10,290 bases of DNA from Clostridiales bacterium (GTDB lineage Bacteria > Bacillota > Clostridia > Lachnospirales > Lachnospiraceae), in contig JAJUHH010000067.1 of NCBI GenBank assembly GCA_029267975.1, positions 1-10,290 of the forward strand, read 5' to 3'. Positions 1 to 6,575 of the stretch are shown piece after piece. Both the position numbers and the translations under genes were made by a program. Under the pieces are notes generated by a model. It saw nothing but the letters and a program-made list of their open reading frames with translations, was not told the origin of the DNA and searched no databases. Every line of letters begins with the position of its first letter. Within the stretch, counting starts at the first letter, position 1.

Positions 1-1
1 C

Positions 2-1267
2 GTATTTGCATGGAAAGCTCTGTTAACACCGGACTTCGCAGCTGACTATGCTTACTTTGGCTATATCTTCAAGAATGGTGAAGCATATAACAAGGGTGAG
101 GTTGGTGCTGATGCCCTTGGTTTCAAGGCAACAGATGACTATACTCTGGAAGTTACTCTTGAGAATCCTACCTCTTACTTCTTAGCTACCTTAGCATTCG
201 GTGTATTTGCTCCCGTTAATGAGAAAGCTTACAACGAATTCGGTACAGCTTATGGTACTGATGCTGATAAGATGGTTTATAACGGACCTTTCGTTATGAG
301 CAGCTGGGAGCATGAGAGTAAGGTTGTTCTTACCAAGAACCCTGATTTCTACAATGCAGATAAGATTAAGCTTGAGAAGATTACCATGGTTATGATCAAC
401 GATTCCAACGCGGCTCTGAACTCCTTCAAGGCTGGCGAAGTTGATATCATTGGTACTACCGGTGACCAGACCAAATTATTAAAGGGTGAAGGCTTCCCTG
501 TTTATAACTATGATGATGGTGCAACCTTCTACCTGGAATATAACTTAACAGATAAGTATTTAAGCAATCAGAATCTTCGTACTGCAATCACCTATGCAAT
601 TGATAAGCAGGCATTCGTTGACAGTATCTTAAAGAACAGCTCCAAGGCTGCTGTTTCCTTTACAGCACCTGCAGTTAACGGTCTTGAGAAGAGATTTAAT
701 GAAGAAATTGGCGCATTACTTCCTGTTGTTGATGTAGAGAAGGCTAAGGAATACCTTGAGAAGGCAAAGCAGGAACTTGGCGTAGACACACTTGAGATCA
801 CTATGATCTGTGACGACGGTGATACCGCTGTTAAGAATGCATCCTTCGTTCAGGAGCAGTTAAGAGCAAATCTTGGTATTGAGATTAAGGTTGAGGCTAT
901 GCCTTTCAAGAGCAGACTTGAGAGAATGTCCAACAAAGACTTCTCTATGGTATTTGCTGGATGGGGTCCTGACTACAACGATCCTATGACCTTCCTTGAT
1001 ATGTTTGAGACCGGTAACGGCAACAACCATACAAGCTACAGCAACCCTGCTTATGATGAGTTATTAGATAAGGTTCGTGTTACTGTAGATAAGAAAGAGC
1101 GTTTTGGATATTTAATGGATCTTGAGAAGATATTAATGACAGATCTTCCTATCGGTCCTGTTTACTGGAGAGTAAAGGATTACGTAATCAGCGGTAAGAT
1201 TAAGTCCGGCGTAATCAGAACTGCATTCCAGGATATGAACTACAGATATGTAGAGTTGAGCAAATAA
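2..1267 (+). CDS. oppA: Oligopeptide/dipeptide ABC transporter substrate-binding protein, 5'-truncated
   Basis: Extracytoplasmic solute-binding protein of family 5 (SBP_bac_5), which captures peptides and delivers them to the OppBC channel. The reading frame is open from base 2, so the gene starts upstream; 421 residues are visible. Family members are usually about 530-600 aa, so the signal peptide, lipobox and part of the first lobe are missing. Family hallmarks include the stretch YNGPFVMSSWE near visible residues 93-103, the NLRTAITYAIDKQAF segment at about 191-205, and the FAGWGPDYNDPMTFLD segment at about 318-333, typical of Opp/Dpp binding proteins. The protein ends in YRYVELSK and TAA. 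Lysine codons are mostly AAG, in contrast to the mixed usage of other genes here, which would fit high expression. The permease and ATPase genes follow in the same direction after a long gap. The exact substrate (di-, oligo- or signalling peptide) cannot be told from this part. Confidence 0.93.
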   Translation, partial: VFAWKALLTPDFAADYAYFGYIFKNGEAYNKGEVGADALGFKATDDYTLEVTLENPTSYFLATLAFGVFAPVNEKAYNEFGTAYGTDADKMVYNGPFVMSSWEHESKVVLTKNPDFYNADKIKLEKITMVMINDSNAALNSFKAGEVDIIGTTGDQTKLLKGEGFPVYNYDDGATFYLEYNLTDKYLSNQNLRTAITYAIDKQAFVDSILKNSSKAAVSFTAPAVNGLEKRFNEEIGALLPVVDVEKAKEYLEKAKQELGVDTLEITMICDDGDTAVKNASFVQEQLRANLGIEIKVEAMPFKSRLERMSNKDFSMVFAGWGPDYNDPMTFLDMFETGNGNNHTSYSNPAYDELLDKVRVTVDKKERFGYLMDLEKILMTDLPIGPVYWRVKDYVISGKIKSGVIRTAFQDMNYRYVELSK

Positions 1268-1280
1268 TTCGACAGTACAA

Positions 1281-1308
1281 TCATGATAATTCGGTGACCC
1301 GAATATGA
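1281..1308 (+). other. Stem-loop immediately behind oppA
   Basis: ATTCGG (1289-1294) pairs perfectly with CCGAAT (1299-1304) around a TGAC loop. TCAT (1281-1284) with ATGA (1305-1308) extends the stem past a GATA bulge. No T-tract follows, so it is not a classical intrinsic terminator. Together with the next hairpin it probably marks or protects the oppA mRNA 3' end. The folding is seen by eye; the role is inferred. Confidence 0.5.
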
Positions 1309-1310
1309 CA

Positions 1311-1348
1311 AAGGTGGTGCGGGCTGAAATGCAACCCGCACTTCCCTT
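1311..1348 (+). terminator. GC-rich stem-loop, possible weak terminator or 3'-end stabiliser of oppA
   Basis: GTGCGGG (1317-1323) pairs perfectly with CCCGCAC (1335-1341) across an 11-nt loop. AAGG (1311-1314) and CCTT (1345-1348) can extend it past an internal loop. The following bases (ATGTTAAG) contain no T-run, so termination would be inefficient or Rho-assisted. A stem-loop here, between a binding-protein gene and its permease genes, commonly allows oppA transcript to accumulate above the downstream genes. That consequence is inference. Confidence 0.5.
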
Positions 1349-1398
1349 ATGTTAAGAAATTCCCCATTAATTCCCTGATGAAAAAAATCGAAAAAAAG

Positions 1399-1411
1399 CA
1401 CGACAATCGTG
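1399..1411. promoter_or_regulatory. Short dyad overlapping the -35 of the oppBCDF promoter
   Basis: CACGA (1399-1403), a CAA spacer, then TCGTG (1407-1411). The dyad covers the presumed -35 hexamer, so it could be an operator half-site pair. Read on the minus strand it is a 5-bp hairpin followed by a run of seven T, which resembles a weak terminator, but no minus-strand gene lies nearby. Arms of only 5 bp could occur by chance. Confidence 0.3.
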
Positions 1412-1428
1412 TCATTATATAGTATAAT
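1400..1428 (+). promoter_or_regulatory. SigA-type promoter of the oppB leader
   Basis: A perfect -10 hexamer TATAAT lies at 1423-1428. Exactly 17 bp upstream is ACGACA (1400-1405), four of six matches to TTGACA. Transcription would start near 1435, only a few bases before the long-range stem of the structured leader (1440-1696). This placement supports the leader being a discrete RNA unit. It also means oppBCDF can be transcribed independently of oppA. Confidence 0.7.
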
Positions 1429-1434
1429 AGAGCG

Positions 1435-1696
1435 GTACGTTTGTAAACAAACACGAGGTTAGTCTATAGAGAACAGTTGGCGGATCTTAAGGGACGCAAG
1501 ATAAAGTCTGCAAGACGGAATCAGCAGGTCTTCAAAGTCCGATAAATCAGGTCTTAGCAGACCACAGGACAGGGCTCAACAGACAACAAGTGGGTCTGAT
1601 AGAATTGTCATCCTATATTACTTTTTTGTGGGCCGTAAGGAAAGGTAATATAGGACCGCAATTCTTCTGATCCCCTCGTGTGATTTTGTTTGCAAG
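1435..1696 (+). ncRNA. Candidate structured leader RNA upstream of oppB (class unknown)
   Basis: No convincing gene lies in this stretch, but it is rich in pairing. Bases 1440-1458 pair with 1674-1696 as a 19-bp closing stem: 1452-1458 with 1674-1680, a 4-nt bulge at 1681-1684, then 1440-1451 with 1685-1696, including two G-T wobbles. Inside are several hairpins: 1484-1488 with 1498-1502; 1506-1509 with 1513-1516; 1537-1540 with 1567-1570 enclosing GGTCT/AGACC (1550-1554 with 1559-1563); and a long rod. The rod pairs 1601-1607 with 1659-1665, then an uninterrupted 11-bp helix 1611-1621 with 1645-1655, extendable by weak pairs. The closing stem ends about 25 nt before the oppB ribosome binding site and follows a promoter directly. 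It could be a riboswitch-like element, an independent small RNA, or, less likely, a MITE, since its ends are inverted repeats; I see no target duplication. I recognise no known riboswitch core. Confidence 0.55.
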
Positions 1697-1731
1697 GGAT
1701 AAAAAATATGAAAGAGAAGGGAGGATTGCAT

Positions 1732-2676
1732 GTGTTTAAATATATTGTAAAGCGATTATTCTATGCATTTTTAACACTGCTGGCATTAACGACATTAACA
1801 TTTTTTATGATGCGTTTACTACCTGGTGATCCATTCATCGGTGAGAAAGCAATACCGGAAACTACTTTAAAGGCATTAAATGCAAAATATGGACTGGACA
1901 AACCGGTATATGTGCAGTTATGGATGTATATTAAGGGTGTGTTCCAAGGCGACTTAGGATTATCCATTCATTATAATCGGCCTGTAAATGATATTATTGC
2001 ACAAGCATTTCCATATTCATTTGATTTAGGAATCAGATCATTAATTTTTGCTACTGTTATGGGTGTATTACTTGGTATTGTGGCAGCCGTGAAGAGGGGG
2101 ACCAAGTGGGATACTGTCACTATGTTTATTGCTATTGTTGGTGTGTCAGTTCCCGGATTTATTATCGGTGCCTTATTACAGTATTTCTTAGGATTAAAAT
2201 TATTCCAATTAACGGGAATACGTTTCTTCCCCATTACAGGTTGGAATTCCTTTGCAAGCAAGCTTTTGCCCGCTTTCGCATTAAGCTTTGGTTCCCTGGC
2301 AACCATCTCAAGACTTATGAGAACCAGTATGCTTGATGTATTGGGCCAGGATTATATTAAGACTGCAAAATCTAAGGGGCTTTCACAGAAGAAGATCATC
2401 TGGAAGCATGCCGTACGTAACGCAATTATGCCTGTTATCACGGTGCTTGGCCCTATAGCAGCAGCAGTACTTACTGGTGCTTTCGTTGTGGAGAATATCT
2501 TCGCCGTACCTGGCATGGGAAAATTCTTCGTTTTAAGCATTCAGACACAGGATTATACGATGATATCAGGAACCACCTTATTCTACGGTGCGTTTTTGGT
2601 AATTGCAAATCTCATTGTAGATATTGCTTATGGTTTCATTGATCCTCGTGTTAAGCTTACCGATGCAAAGGAGTGA
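1732..2676 (+). CDS. oppB: Oligopeptide ABC transporter permease OppB
   Basis: Inner-membrane channel subunit that pairs with OppC and is driven by OppD/OppF. The chosen GTG start gives 314 aa beginning MFKYIVKRLF, the usual OppB/DppB start, and sits 7 nt behind GGAGG (1720-1724). The in-frame ATG at 1708 has no such site. Membrane segments are predicted near residues 9-29, 100-121, 132-153, 175-195, 232-256 and 281-301. The conserved N-terminal RLLPGDPF is at about 28-35. The EAA coupling loop lies at about 208-231 (DYIKTAKSKGLSQKKIIWKHA region), where the ATPase docks. The C-terminal IDPRVKL is typical of the family. The gene is first in oppBCDF and is preceded by the structured leader; oppC follows after 4 nt. 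Opp versus Dpp or App specificity cannot be decided from the permease alone. Confidence 0.95.
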   Translation: MFKYIVKRLFYAFLTLLALTTLTFFMMRLLPGDPFIGEKAIPETTLKALNAKYGLDKPVYVQLWMYIKGVFQGDLGLSIHYNRPVNDIIAQAFPYSFDLGIRSLIFATVMGVLLGIVAAVKRGTKWDTVTMFIAIVGVSVPGFIIGALLQYFLGLKLFQLTGIRFFPITGWNSFASKLLPAFALSFGSLATISRLMRTSMLDVLGQDYIKTAKSKGLSQKKIIWKHAVRNAIMPVITVLGPIAAAVLTGAFVVENIFAVPGMGKFFVLSIQTQDYTMISGTTLFYGAFLVIANLIVDIAYGFIDPRVKLTDAKE

Positions 2677-2680
2677 TGAC

Positions 2681-3619
2681 ATGAGCAAAATAGATCAAAG
2701 TCAATTTGAATGGATTGGAGCGAATGTCTCCGACGCGGAAAGTATAAAAAGACCCAGTACGACCTATTGGAAGGATGCAATGCATCGTCTTAAAAAGAAT
2801 AAAGCTGCCATGGTATGCTTGTTCTTCATTGTATTTATTATTCTAATGAGTGTTATCGTTCCATGGGTTTCCCCTTATACCATCAGTGAGCAGCATTTAA
2901 CTCACACAGATGCTTCCATGTTCTTCAAGGATTCAACGGATGGACATATGCATATATTTGGTACCGATACCTTAGGCCGTGATATTTTTACAAGAATATG
3001 GGCCGGAGGCAGGGTTTCCTTATTTATTGCTTTTTCAGCTGTATTTATTAACTTTATCATCGGAGTGATCTATGGAGGTATCTCTGGTTATATTGGTGGT
3101 GCAGTTGATAATGTGTTGATGAGAATTATTGAGATTATCAATGGTATTCCATATTTGATCATCGTTGTATTATTGATGATGGTTCTGCCCCCTGGGCCAA
3201 CCACAATGATCATTGCCTATGCAACGGTTGGTTGGACAGGTATGGCACGTTTGGTACGTGGCCAGATTATGAGCTTAAAGCAGCAGGATTATGTAATTGC
3301 TGCAAAGGTTATGGGTGCAAAGCCTTCCAGAATTATAGGAAGACACCTTTTACCCAATACCTTAAGCGTGGTTATTGTTAATCTGACATTAGCAATTCCC
3401 AGTGCGATTTTTACCGAGGCTTTCTTAAGTTATATCGGTCTTGGTGTTCCGGTACCCTTGGCTAGCTGGGGTGTTCTTGCAAACGATGGTTCCAGAGTGT
3501 TCCAGATGTATCCTTCCCAGTTAATTATTCCTGCGATCTGCATTAGTATAACCATGTTATCCTTCAACTTATTAGGTGACGGTTTACGTGATGCATTGGA
3601 TCCTAAGTTAAGGAGATAG
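2681..3619 (+). CDS. oppC: Oligopeptide ABC transporter permease OppC
   Basis: Second channel-forming subunit of the peptide importer, 312 aa. The ATG start at 2681 follows AAAGGAG (2667-2673) with 7-nt spacing and lies 4 nt after the oppB stop; an upstream in-frame ATG inside oppB has no support. The N-terminal cytoplasmic tail (about 1-42) and first membrane segment (about 43-61) match the OppC_N domain. The motif FGTDTLGRDIFTRIWAGGR (about 93-111) is characteristic of DppC/OppC proteins. The EAA loop lies at about 204-226 (YVIAAKVMGAKPSRIIGRH region). The end, DGLRDALDPKLRR, is also typical. The stop is 3 nt before oppD, so translation is probably coupled. Confidence 0.95.
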   Translation: MSKIDQSQFEWIGANVSDAESIKRPSTTYWKDAMHRLKKNKAAMVCLFFIVFIILMSVIVPWVSPYTISEQHLTHTDASMFFKDSTDGHMHIFGTDTLGRDIFTRIWAGGRVSLFIAFSAVFINFIIGVIYGGISGYIGGAVDNVLMRIIEIINGIPYLIIVVLLMMVLPPGPTTMIIAYATVGWTGMARLVRGQIMSLKQQDYVIAAKVMGAKPSRIIGRHLLPNTLSVVIVNLTLAIPSAIFTEAFLSYIGLGVPVPLASWGVLANDGSRVFQMYPSQLIIPAICISITMLSFNLLGDGLRDALDPKLRR

Positions 3620-3622
3620 TGT

Positions 3623-4627
3623 ATGAATAAAGTATTAGAAGTCAATGACTTACATGTATCCTTCGATACTTATGCCGGTGAAGTAAAAGCAGTTCGCGGT
3701 GTCACTTTCGATGTTGCGGAAGGCGAGGTTCTCGCTATTGTAGGAGAGAGTGGTTGCGGAAAGAGCGTAACAGCACAGACAATAATGAAGTTAAATCCCA
3801 TGCCTCCGGCACGTATTGTCCAGGGTGAGATTAGACTTGTTGATAAAGATATCGTTAACGCATCCGAAAAGGATATGATGAAAATTCGTGGCAAGGATGT
3901 CAGCATGATCTTCCAGGATCCTATGACCTGTTTAAATCCTACCATGCAAGTTGGAAAGCAGCTGACAGAAGCAATCCAACATCATCAGAAGCTATCCAAG
4001 GAGGATGCACATAAAGAAGCAATTCGCTTGCTGCAGTTGGTTAAGATCCCGAATCCGGAGCAGCGTGCAAAGCAATATCCTCATGAGTTCTCCGGCGGTA
4101 TGAGACAAAGAGTTATGATTGCTATGGCTCTTTCCTGCTCCCCCAAGTTACTCATTGCAGATGAGCCCACAACAGCGCTTGATGTAACCATTCAGGCACA
4201 GATTATGGACTTGCTTCAGGAAATCAGAGAGAAAACCAATACAGCGATTATTCTGATCACCCATGATCTTGGTGTTGTGGCAAGTATGGCAGACCGTGTT
4301 GCAGTTATGTATGCCGGTAAGATTGTTGAGATCGGAACAGCGGAGGACATCTTCTATCGTCCTGCGCATCCTTATACAAGGGCCTTATTAAAGAGCCTTC
4401 CTACCACAGATATGGATCGTAGTGTCCGCCTGGTATCCATCGCAGGTACTCCTCCGGATCTTTTAAATCCTCCGGTGGGCTGTGGATTTGCAAGCAGATG
4501 CCAGAATTGTATGAAAATCTGTAAGACAGAGCTTCCGCCTCAGTTTGAGACAGGCAAGGATCACTTAGCTGCCTGTTGGTTACATCACGAGGATTGCCCG
4601 GGTGCTAAGACTGGAGGTGAAGCATAA
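3623..4627 (+). CDS. oppD: Oligopeptide ABC transporter ATP-binding protein OppD
   Basis: Cytoplasmic ATPase of the peptide importer, 334 aa, the usual size. Walker A is GESGCGKS (41-48), the Q-loop FQDP (97-100), the ABC signature FSGGMRQR (156-163), Walker B LLIADEP (176-182) and the H-loop histidine H214. The C-terminal oligopeptide/dipeptide transporter domain begins near HPYTRALL (249-256). It contains C287-x5-C293-x6-C300 and C318, the cysteine pattern that binds a [4Fe-4S] cluster in some characterised OppD/DppD proteins; binding here is inferred. The ribosome binding site AAGGAG overlaps the oppC end. The stop overlaps the oppF start by one base (TAATG), a sign of translational coupling and of OppD-OppF heterodimer stoichiometry. 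Confidence 0.96.
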   Translation: MNKVLEVNDLHVSFDTYAGEVKAVRGVTFDVAEGEVLAIVGESGCGKSVTAQTIMKLNPMPPARIVQGEIRLVDKDIVNASEKDMMKIRGKDVSMIFQDPMTCLNPTMQVGKQLTEAIQHHQKLSKEDAHKEAIRLLQLVKIPNPEQRAKQYPHEFSGGMRQRVMIAMALSCSPKLLIADEPTTALDVTIQAQIMDLLQEIREKTNTAIILITHDLGVVASMADRVAVMYAGKIVEIGTAEDIFYRPAHPYTRALLKSLPTTDMDRSVRLVSIAGTPPDLLNPPVGCGFASRCQNCMKICKTELPPQFETGKDHLAACWLHHEDCPGAKTGGEA

Positions 4628-5610
4628 TGAGTAAACAAACACCTTTCAATGGACAGGACAGCAATAAATTAATTGAGATAAAACATGTATCCAAGTTCTT
4701 TAAAGTATCAGAAGGTACTCTTAAGGCTGTAAACGATGTTAATCTTGATATATACAAGGGTGAGACTCTGGGGCTGGTAGGTGAGTCCGGCTGTGGTAAG
4801 TCTACCTTTGGTAAGGTACTGATGGGCATTTATCCGCCTACCCATGGTCAGATCTTATATCATGGTAAAAAAGACATTGAGGTTAAGAAGAATACTCTTT
4901 TTGAATATTCCAAGATGGCGCAAATCATCTTCCAGGATCCCTATTCTTCCCTGGACCCCCGTATGACGGTTGGCTCCATTATTGAAGAGGGTATGATCAT
5001 TCATAAGATGTATGATAAGCAGAAGCGTCAGGAGCGTGTTTATGAGCTGTTAGAGCTGGTTGGCTTAAACCGTGAGCATGCAAACCGTTTCCCTCACGAG
5101 TTCTCCGGTGGTCAACGTCAGCGTATCGGTATCGCAAGAGCTTTGGCAATTGAGCCGGAATTCATTGTGTGTGACGAGCCTATTTCAGCCCTTGACGTAT
5201 CCATCCAGTCACAGATCATCAACCTTCTGCATGATCTTCAGGAAAAGCTGAATTTAACCTATTTGTTTATTGCCCATGACTTGAATATTGTAAAATATAT
5301 CAGCGACCGTATAGCGGTTATGTATCTGGGTAATATTGTAGAGCTGGCTACCAGTGATGAGTTATATAGCAATACCCTTCATCCTTATTCCCAGGCCTTG
5401 CTTTCCGCTGTACCGATTCCGGATCCGGATAAGGAAGCACAGAAGCAGCGTCATATCTTAAGTGGTGACGTGCCCAGCCCTATTAATACTCCCAAGGGTT
5501 GTCCTTTTGCCGGTCGTTGCCCTCGTGCAACCGACATTTGCCGTCAGGAGAAGCCGCCGCTGGAGATGAAGCAGGGACACCTGGTTGCCTGCCATCATGT
5601 TGAGAAGTAA
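4627..5610 (+). CDS. oppF: Oligopeptide ABC transporter ATP-binding protein OppF
   Basis: Second ATPase of the importer, 327 aa, expected to form a heterodimer with OppD below the OppBC channel. Walker A is GESGCGKST (52-60), the Q-loop FQDP (102-105), the signature FSGGQRQR (159-166), Walker B FIVCDEP (179-185) and the H-loop H217. The segment QIIFQDPYSSLDPRMTVG is typical of OppF/DppF rather than OppD. The C-terminal domain carries C292-x5-C298-x6-C305-x16-C322, parallel to the OppD cysteines. The start overlaps the oppD stop by one base, and GGAGG (4613-4617) lies 9 nt upstream. This is the last gene of the operon, with a strong terminator 46 bp after the stop. Confidence 0.96.
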   Translation: MSKQTPFNGQDSNKLIEIKHVSKFFKVSEGTLKAVNDVNLDIYKGETLGLVGESGCGKSTFGKVLMGIYPPTHGQILYHGKKDIEVKKNTLFEYSKMAQIIFQDPYSSLDPRMTVGSIIEEGMIIHKMYDKQKRQERVYELLELVGLNREHANRFPHEFSGGQRQRIGIARALAIEPEFIVCDEPISALDVSIQSQIINLLHDLQEKLNLTYLFIAHDLNIVKYISDRIAVMYLGNIVELATSDELYSNTLHPYSQALLSAVPIPDPDKEAQKQRHILSGDVPSPINTPKGCPFAGRCPRATDICRQEKPPLEMKQGHLVACHHVEK

Positions 5611-5655
5611 TAAATAGTAATGATCATAGTTGTTCGTAAATATTAACAATTATTT

Positions 5656-5701
5656 GCCTCCATAACTTAGACCAAAAACCTAAGTCATGGGGGCTTTTTT
5701 T
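5656..5701 (+). terminator. Intrinsic terminator of oppBCDF
   Basis: A 15-position stem (5656-5670 with 5680-5694) has a single A-C mismatch and one G-T pair, a 9-nt loop, and is followed directly by seven T (5695-5701). This is a textbook Rho-independent terminator. Confidence 0.93.
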
Positions 5702-5702
5702 C

Positions 5703-5731
5703 TATTCAGCGCTTCTTTTTTGTGTTATACT
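5703..5731 (+). promoter_or_regulatory. Extended -10 promoter of the acetyltransferase gene
   Basis: TATACT (5726-5731) is preceded by TGT (5723-5725), giving an extended -10 element. The -35 region TATTCA (5703-5708), 17 bp upstream, is poor, as is common for extended -10 promoters. It lies just behind the opp terminator and about 37 bp before the next start codon. Confidence 0.6.
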
Positions 5732-5767
5732 TACTAGCAAATTAATGAAAAGAGTGAGGATACGAAT

Positions 5768-6364
5768 ATGGGCACTACAGCTTGGTGCAGTAAGAATAAA
5801 GCCGGTGAAGAGTTTATCATCAGAATGGCTACCCTAGAGGATGCAGCTAGCATTTATGCTATTTATGAACCTTACATCATGAATACGGCAATTACCTTTG
5901 AATATGATCCGGTTCCCTTAGACAGCTTCCATCAAAGGATTGCATCGGTTCTGAAGCAGTTTCCCTGGCTGGTCTGTGAAAAAGAAGGAAGGATACTGGG
6001 CTATGCCTATTGTGGGCGTTTTAAAGAACGTGCCGCCTTTGATTGGGATTGTGAGTGTTCTGTTTATATAGATGAGAAGGAGCATCGCAGAGGAATAGCT
6101 ACAATGCTGTATCAGAAGCTCTTTGAATTGGTTTACGCCCAGGGCTATTATACAATCTATGCGCTGATTACCCATTCTCATGCTACCAGTATCGCATTGC
6201 ACAAAAAGTTTGGATTTACCGAGCTAGGGGTATATGAGAATACAGGTTACAAGTTTGGACAATGGTGGGGGTTGCTGGTAATGGAGAAAAGATTGCGATC
6301 CTTTGAGGAAGAGCCGAAAAAACCTAAGACCATTCATGAAGTACTATCAGAAAATGACAAATGA
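5768..6364 (+). CDS. GNAT-family N-acetyltransferase, phosphinothricin-acetyltransferase-like
   Basis: Cytoplasmic acetyl-CoA-dependent N-acetyltransferase, 198 aa. The GNAT fold starts at about residue 16 (FIIRMATLEDAASIYAIYE). Motif A is SVYIDEKEHRRGIATMLYQKL (about 98-118), whose RRGIA forms the acetyl-CoA pyrophosphate-binding loop. The HKKFGFTELGVYENTGYKFGQWW stretch (145-167) is typical of the Pat/YwnH subgroup, which acetylates phosphinothricin, methionine sulfoximine or related amines; the real substrate is unknown. The ATG at 5768 follows TGAGGA (5755-5760) by 7 nt. A hydrophilic tail (about 176-198) extends past the domain. The gene has its own promoter and terminator, so it is probably unrelated to either flanking operon. 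Confidence 0.88.
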   Translation: MGTTAWCSKNKAGEEFIIRMATLEDAASIYAIYEPYIMNTAITFEYDPVPLDSFHQRIASVLKQFPWLVCEKEGRILGYAYCGRFKERAAFDWDCECSVYIDEKEHRRGIATMLYQKLFELVYAQGYYTIYALITHSHATSIALHKKFGFTELGVYENTGYKFGQWWGLLVMEKRLRSFEEEPKKPKTIHEVLSENDK

Positions 6365-6420
6365 CAGGCTTTATGGTCATATAGGAAAGATTGCCTACGA
6401 ATATTAAAATATGCCGCATA

Positions 6421-6460
6421 AAATGAGGAAAATCTGTAAATCAGATTTTACCTCATTTTT
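6421..6460 (+). terminator. Intrinsic terminator after the acetyltransferase gene
   Basis: AAATGAGG (6421-6428) pairs with CCTCATTT (6451-6458) and AAAATCTG (6429-6436) with CAGATTTT (6442-6449). This gives a 16-bp stem with one bulged A and a 5-nt loop. A T-run (6456-6460) follows the stem and overlaps its last bases. The A-rich 5' flank might allow weak bidirectional action. Confidence 0.88.
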
Positions 6461-6471
6461 ATTTGTGCTTG

Positions 6472-6500
6472 TTGCAATTGTAAAATTGCTAAGATATAAT
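6472..6500 (+). promoter_or_regulatory. SigA-type promoter of the RiPP-type operon
   Basis: TTGCAA (-35, 6472-6477) and a perfect TATAAT (-10, 6495-6500) are separated by exactly 17 bp. Transcription would begin near 6507, leaving an untranslated leader of about 70 nt before the transporter gene. No other promoter or terminator is evident in the short gaps downstream, so this probably drives everything to the window end. Confidence 0.75.
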
Positions 6501-6575
6501 CTGGATATGGTAAAAAATGGTATTTATAATTGGAAATAACGAAGGCGAAAAGATGAAAGAGTAGGAACGCTTATT

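Noticed and set aside
1491..1499. GGGACGCAA, which resembles part of the c-di-GMP-I riboswitch core
   Set aside because: The companion conserved segments and the required two-helix architecture are missing; a 9-base match alone is not convincing.
1590..1670. Short GTG-initiated frame of about 26 codons in the leader
   Set aside because: No ribosome binding site precedes it, and the bases are explained by the long hairpin arms.
1435..1696. T-box leader, suggested by GGACCGC at 1653-1659 and the nearby TGATCCCC
   Set aside because: The 14-nt T-box core is not present, there is no terminator/antiterminator pair before oppB, and the downstream genes are not aminoacylation or amino-acid synthesis genes.
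1690..1731. Upstream TTG (1690) or ATG (1708) as the oppB start
   Set aside because: Neither has a Shine-Dalgarno sequence, and the extra residues are not family-like. GTG at 1732 has GGAGG at ideal spacing and gives the standard N-terminus.
1971..2306. Minus-strand open frames opposite oppB and the other opp genes
   Set aside because: They lie wholly inside strongly supported genes and show no family motifs or ribosome binding sites; they are antisense shadows.
6507..6539. Ten-codon frame at the presumed transcription start before the ABC exporter
   Set aside because: It has no ribosome binding site and no recognisable attenuator feature; likely chance.
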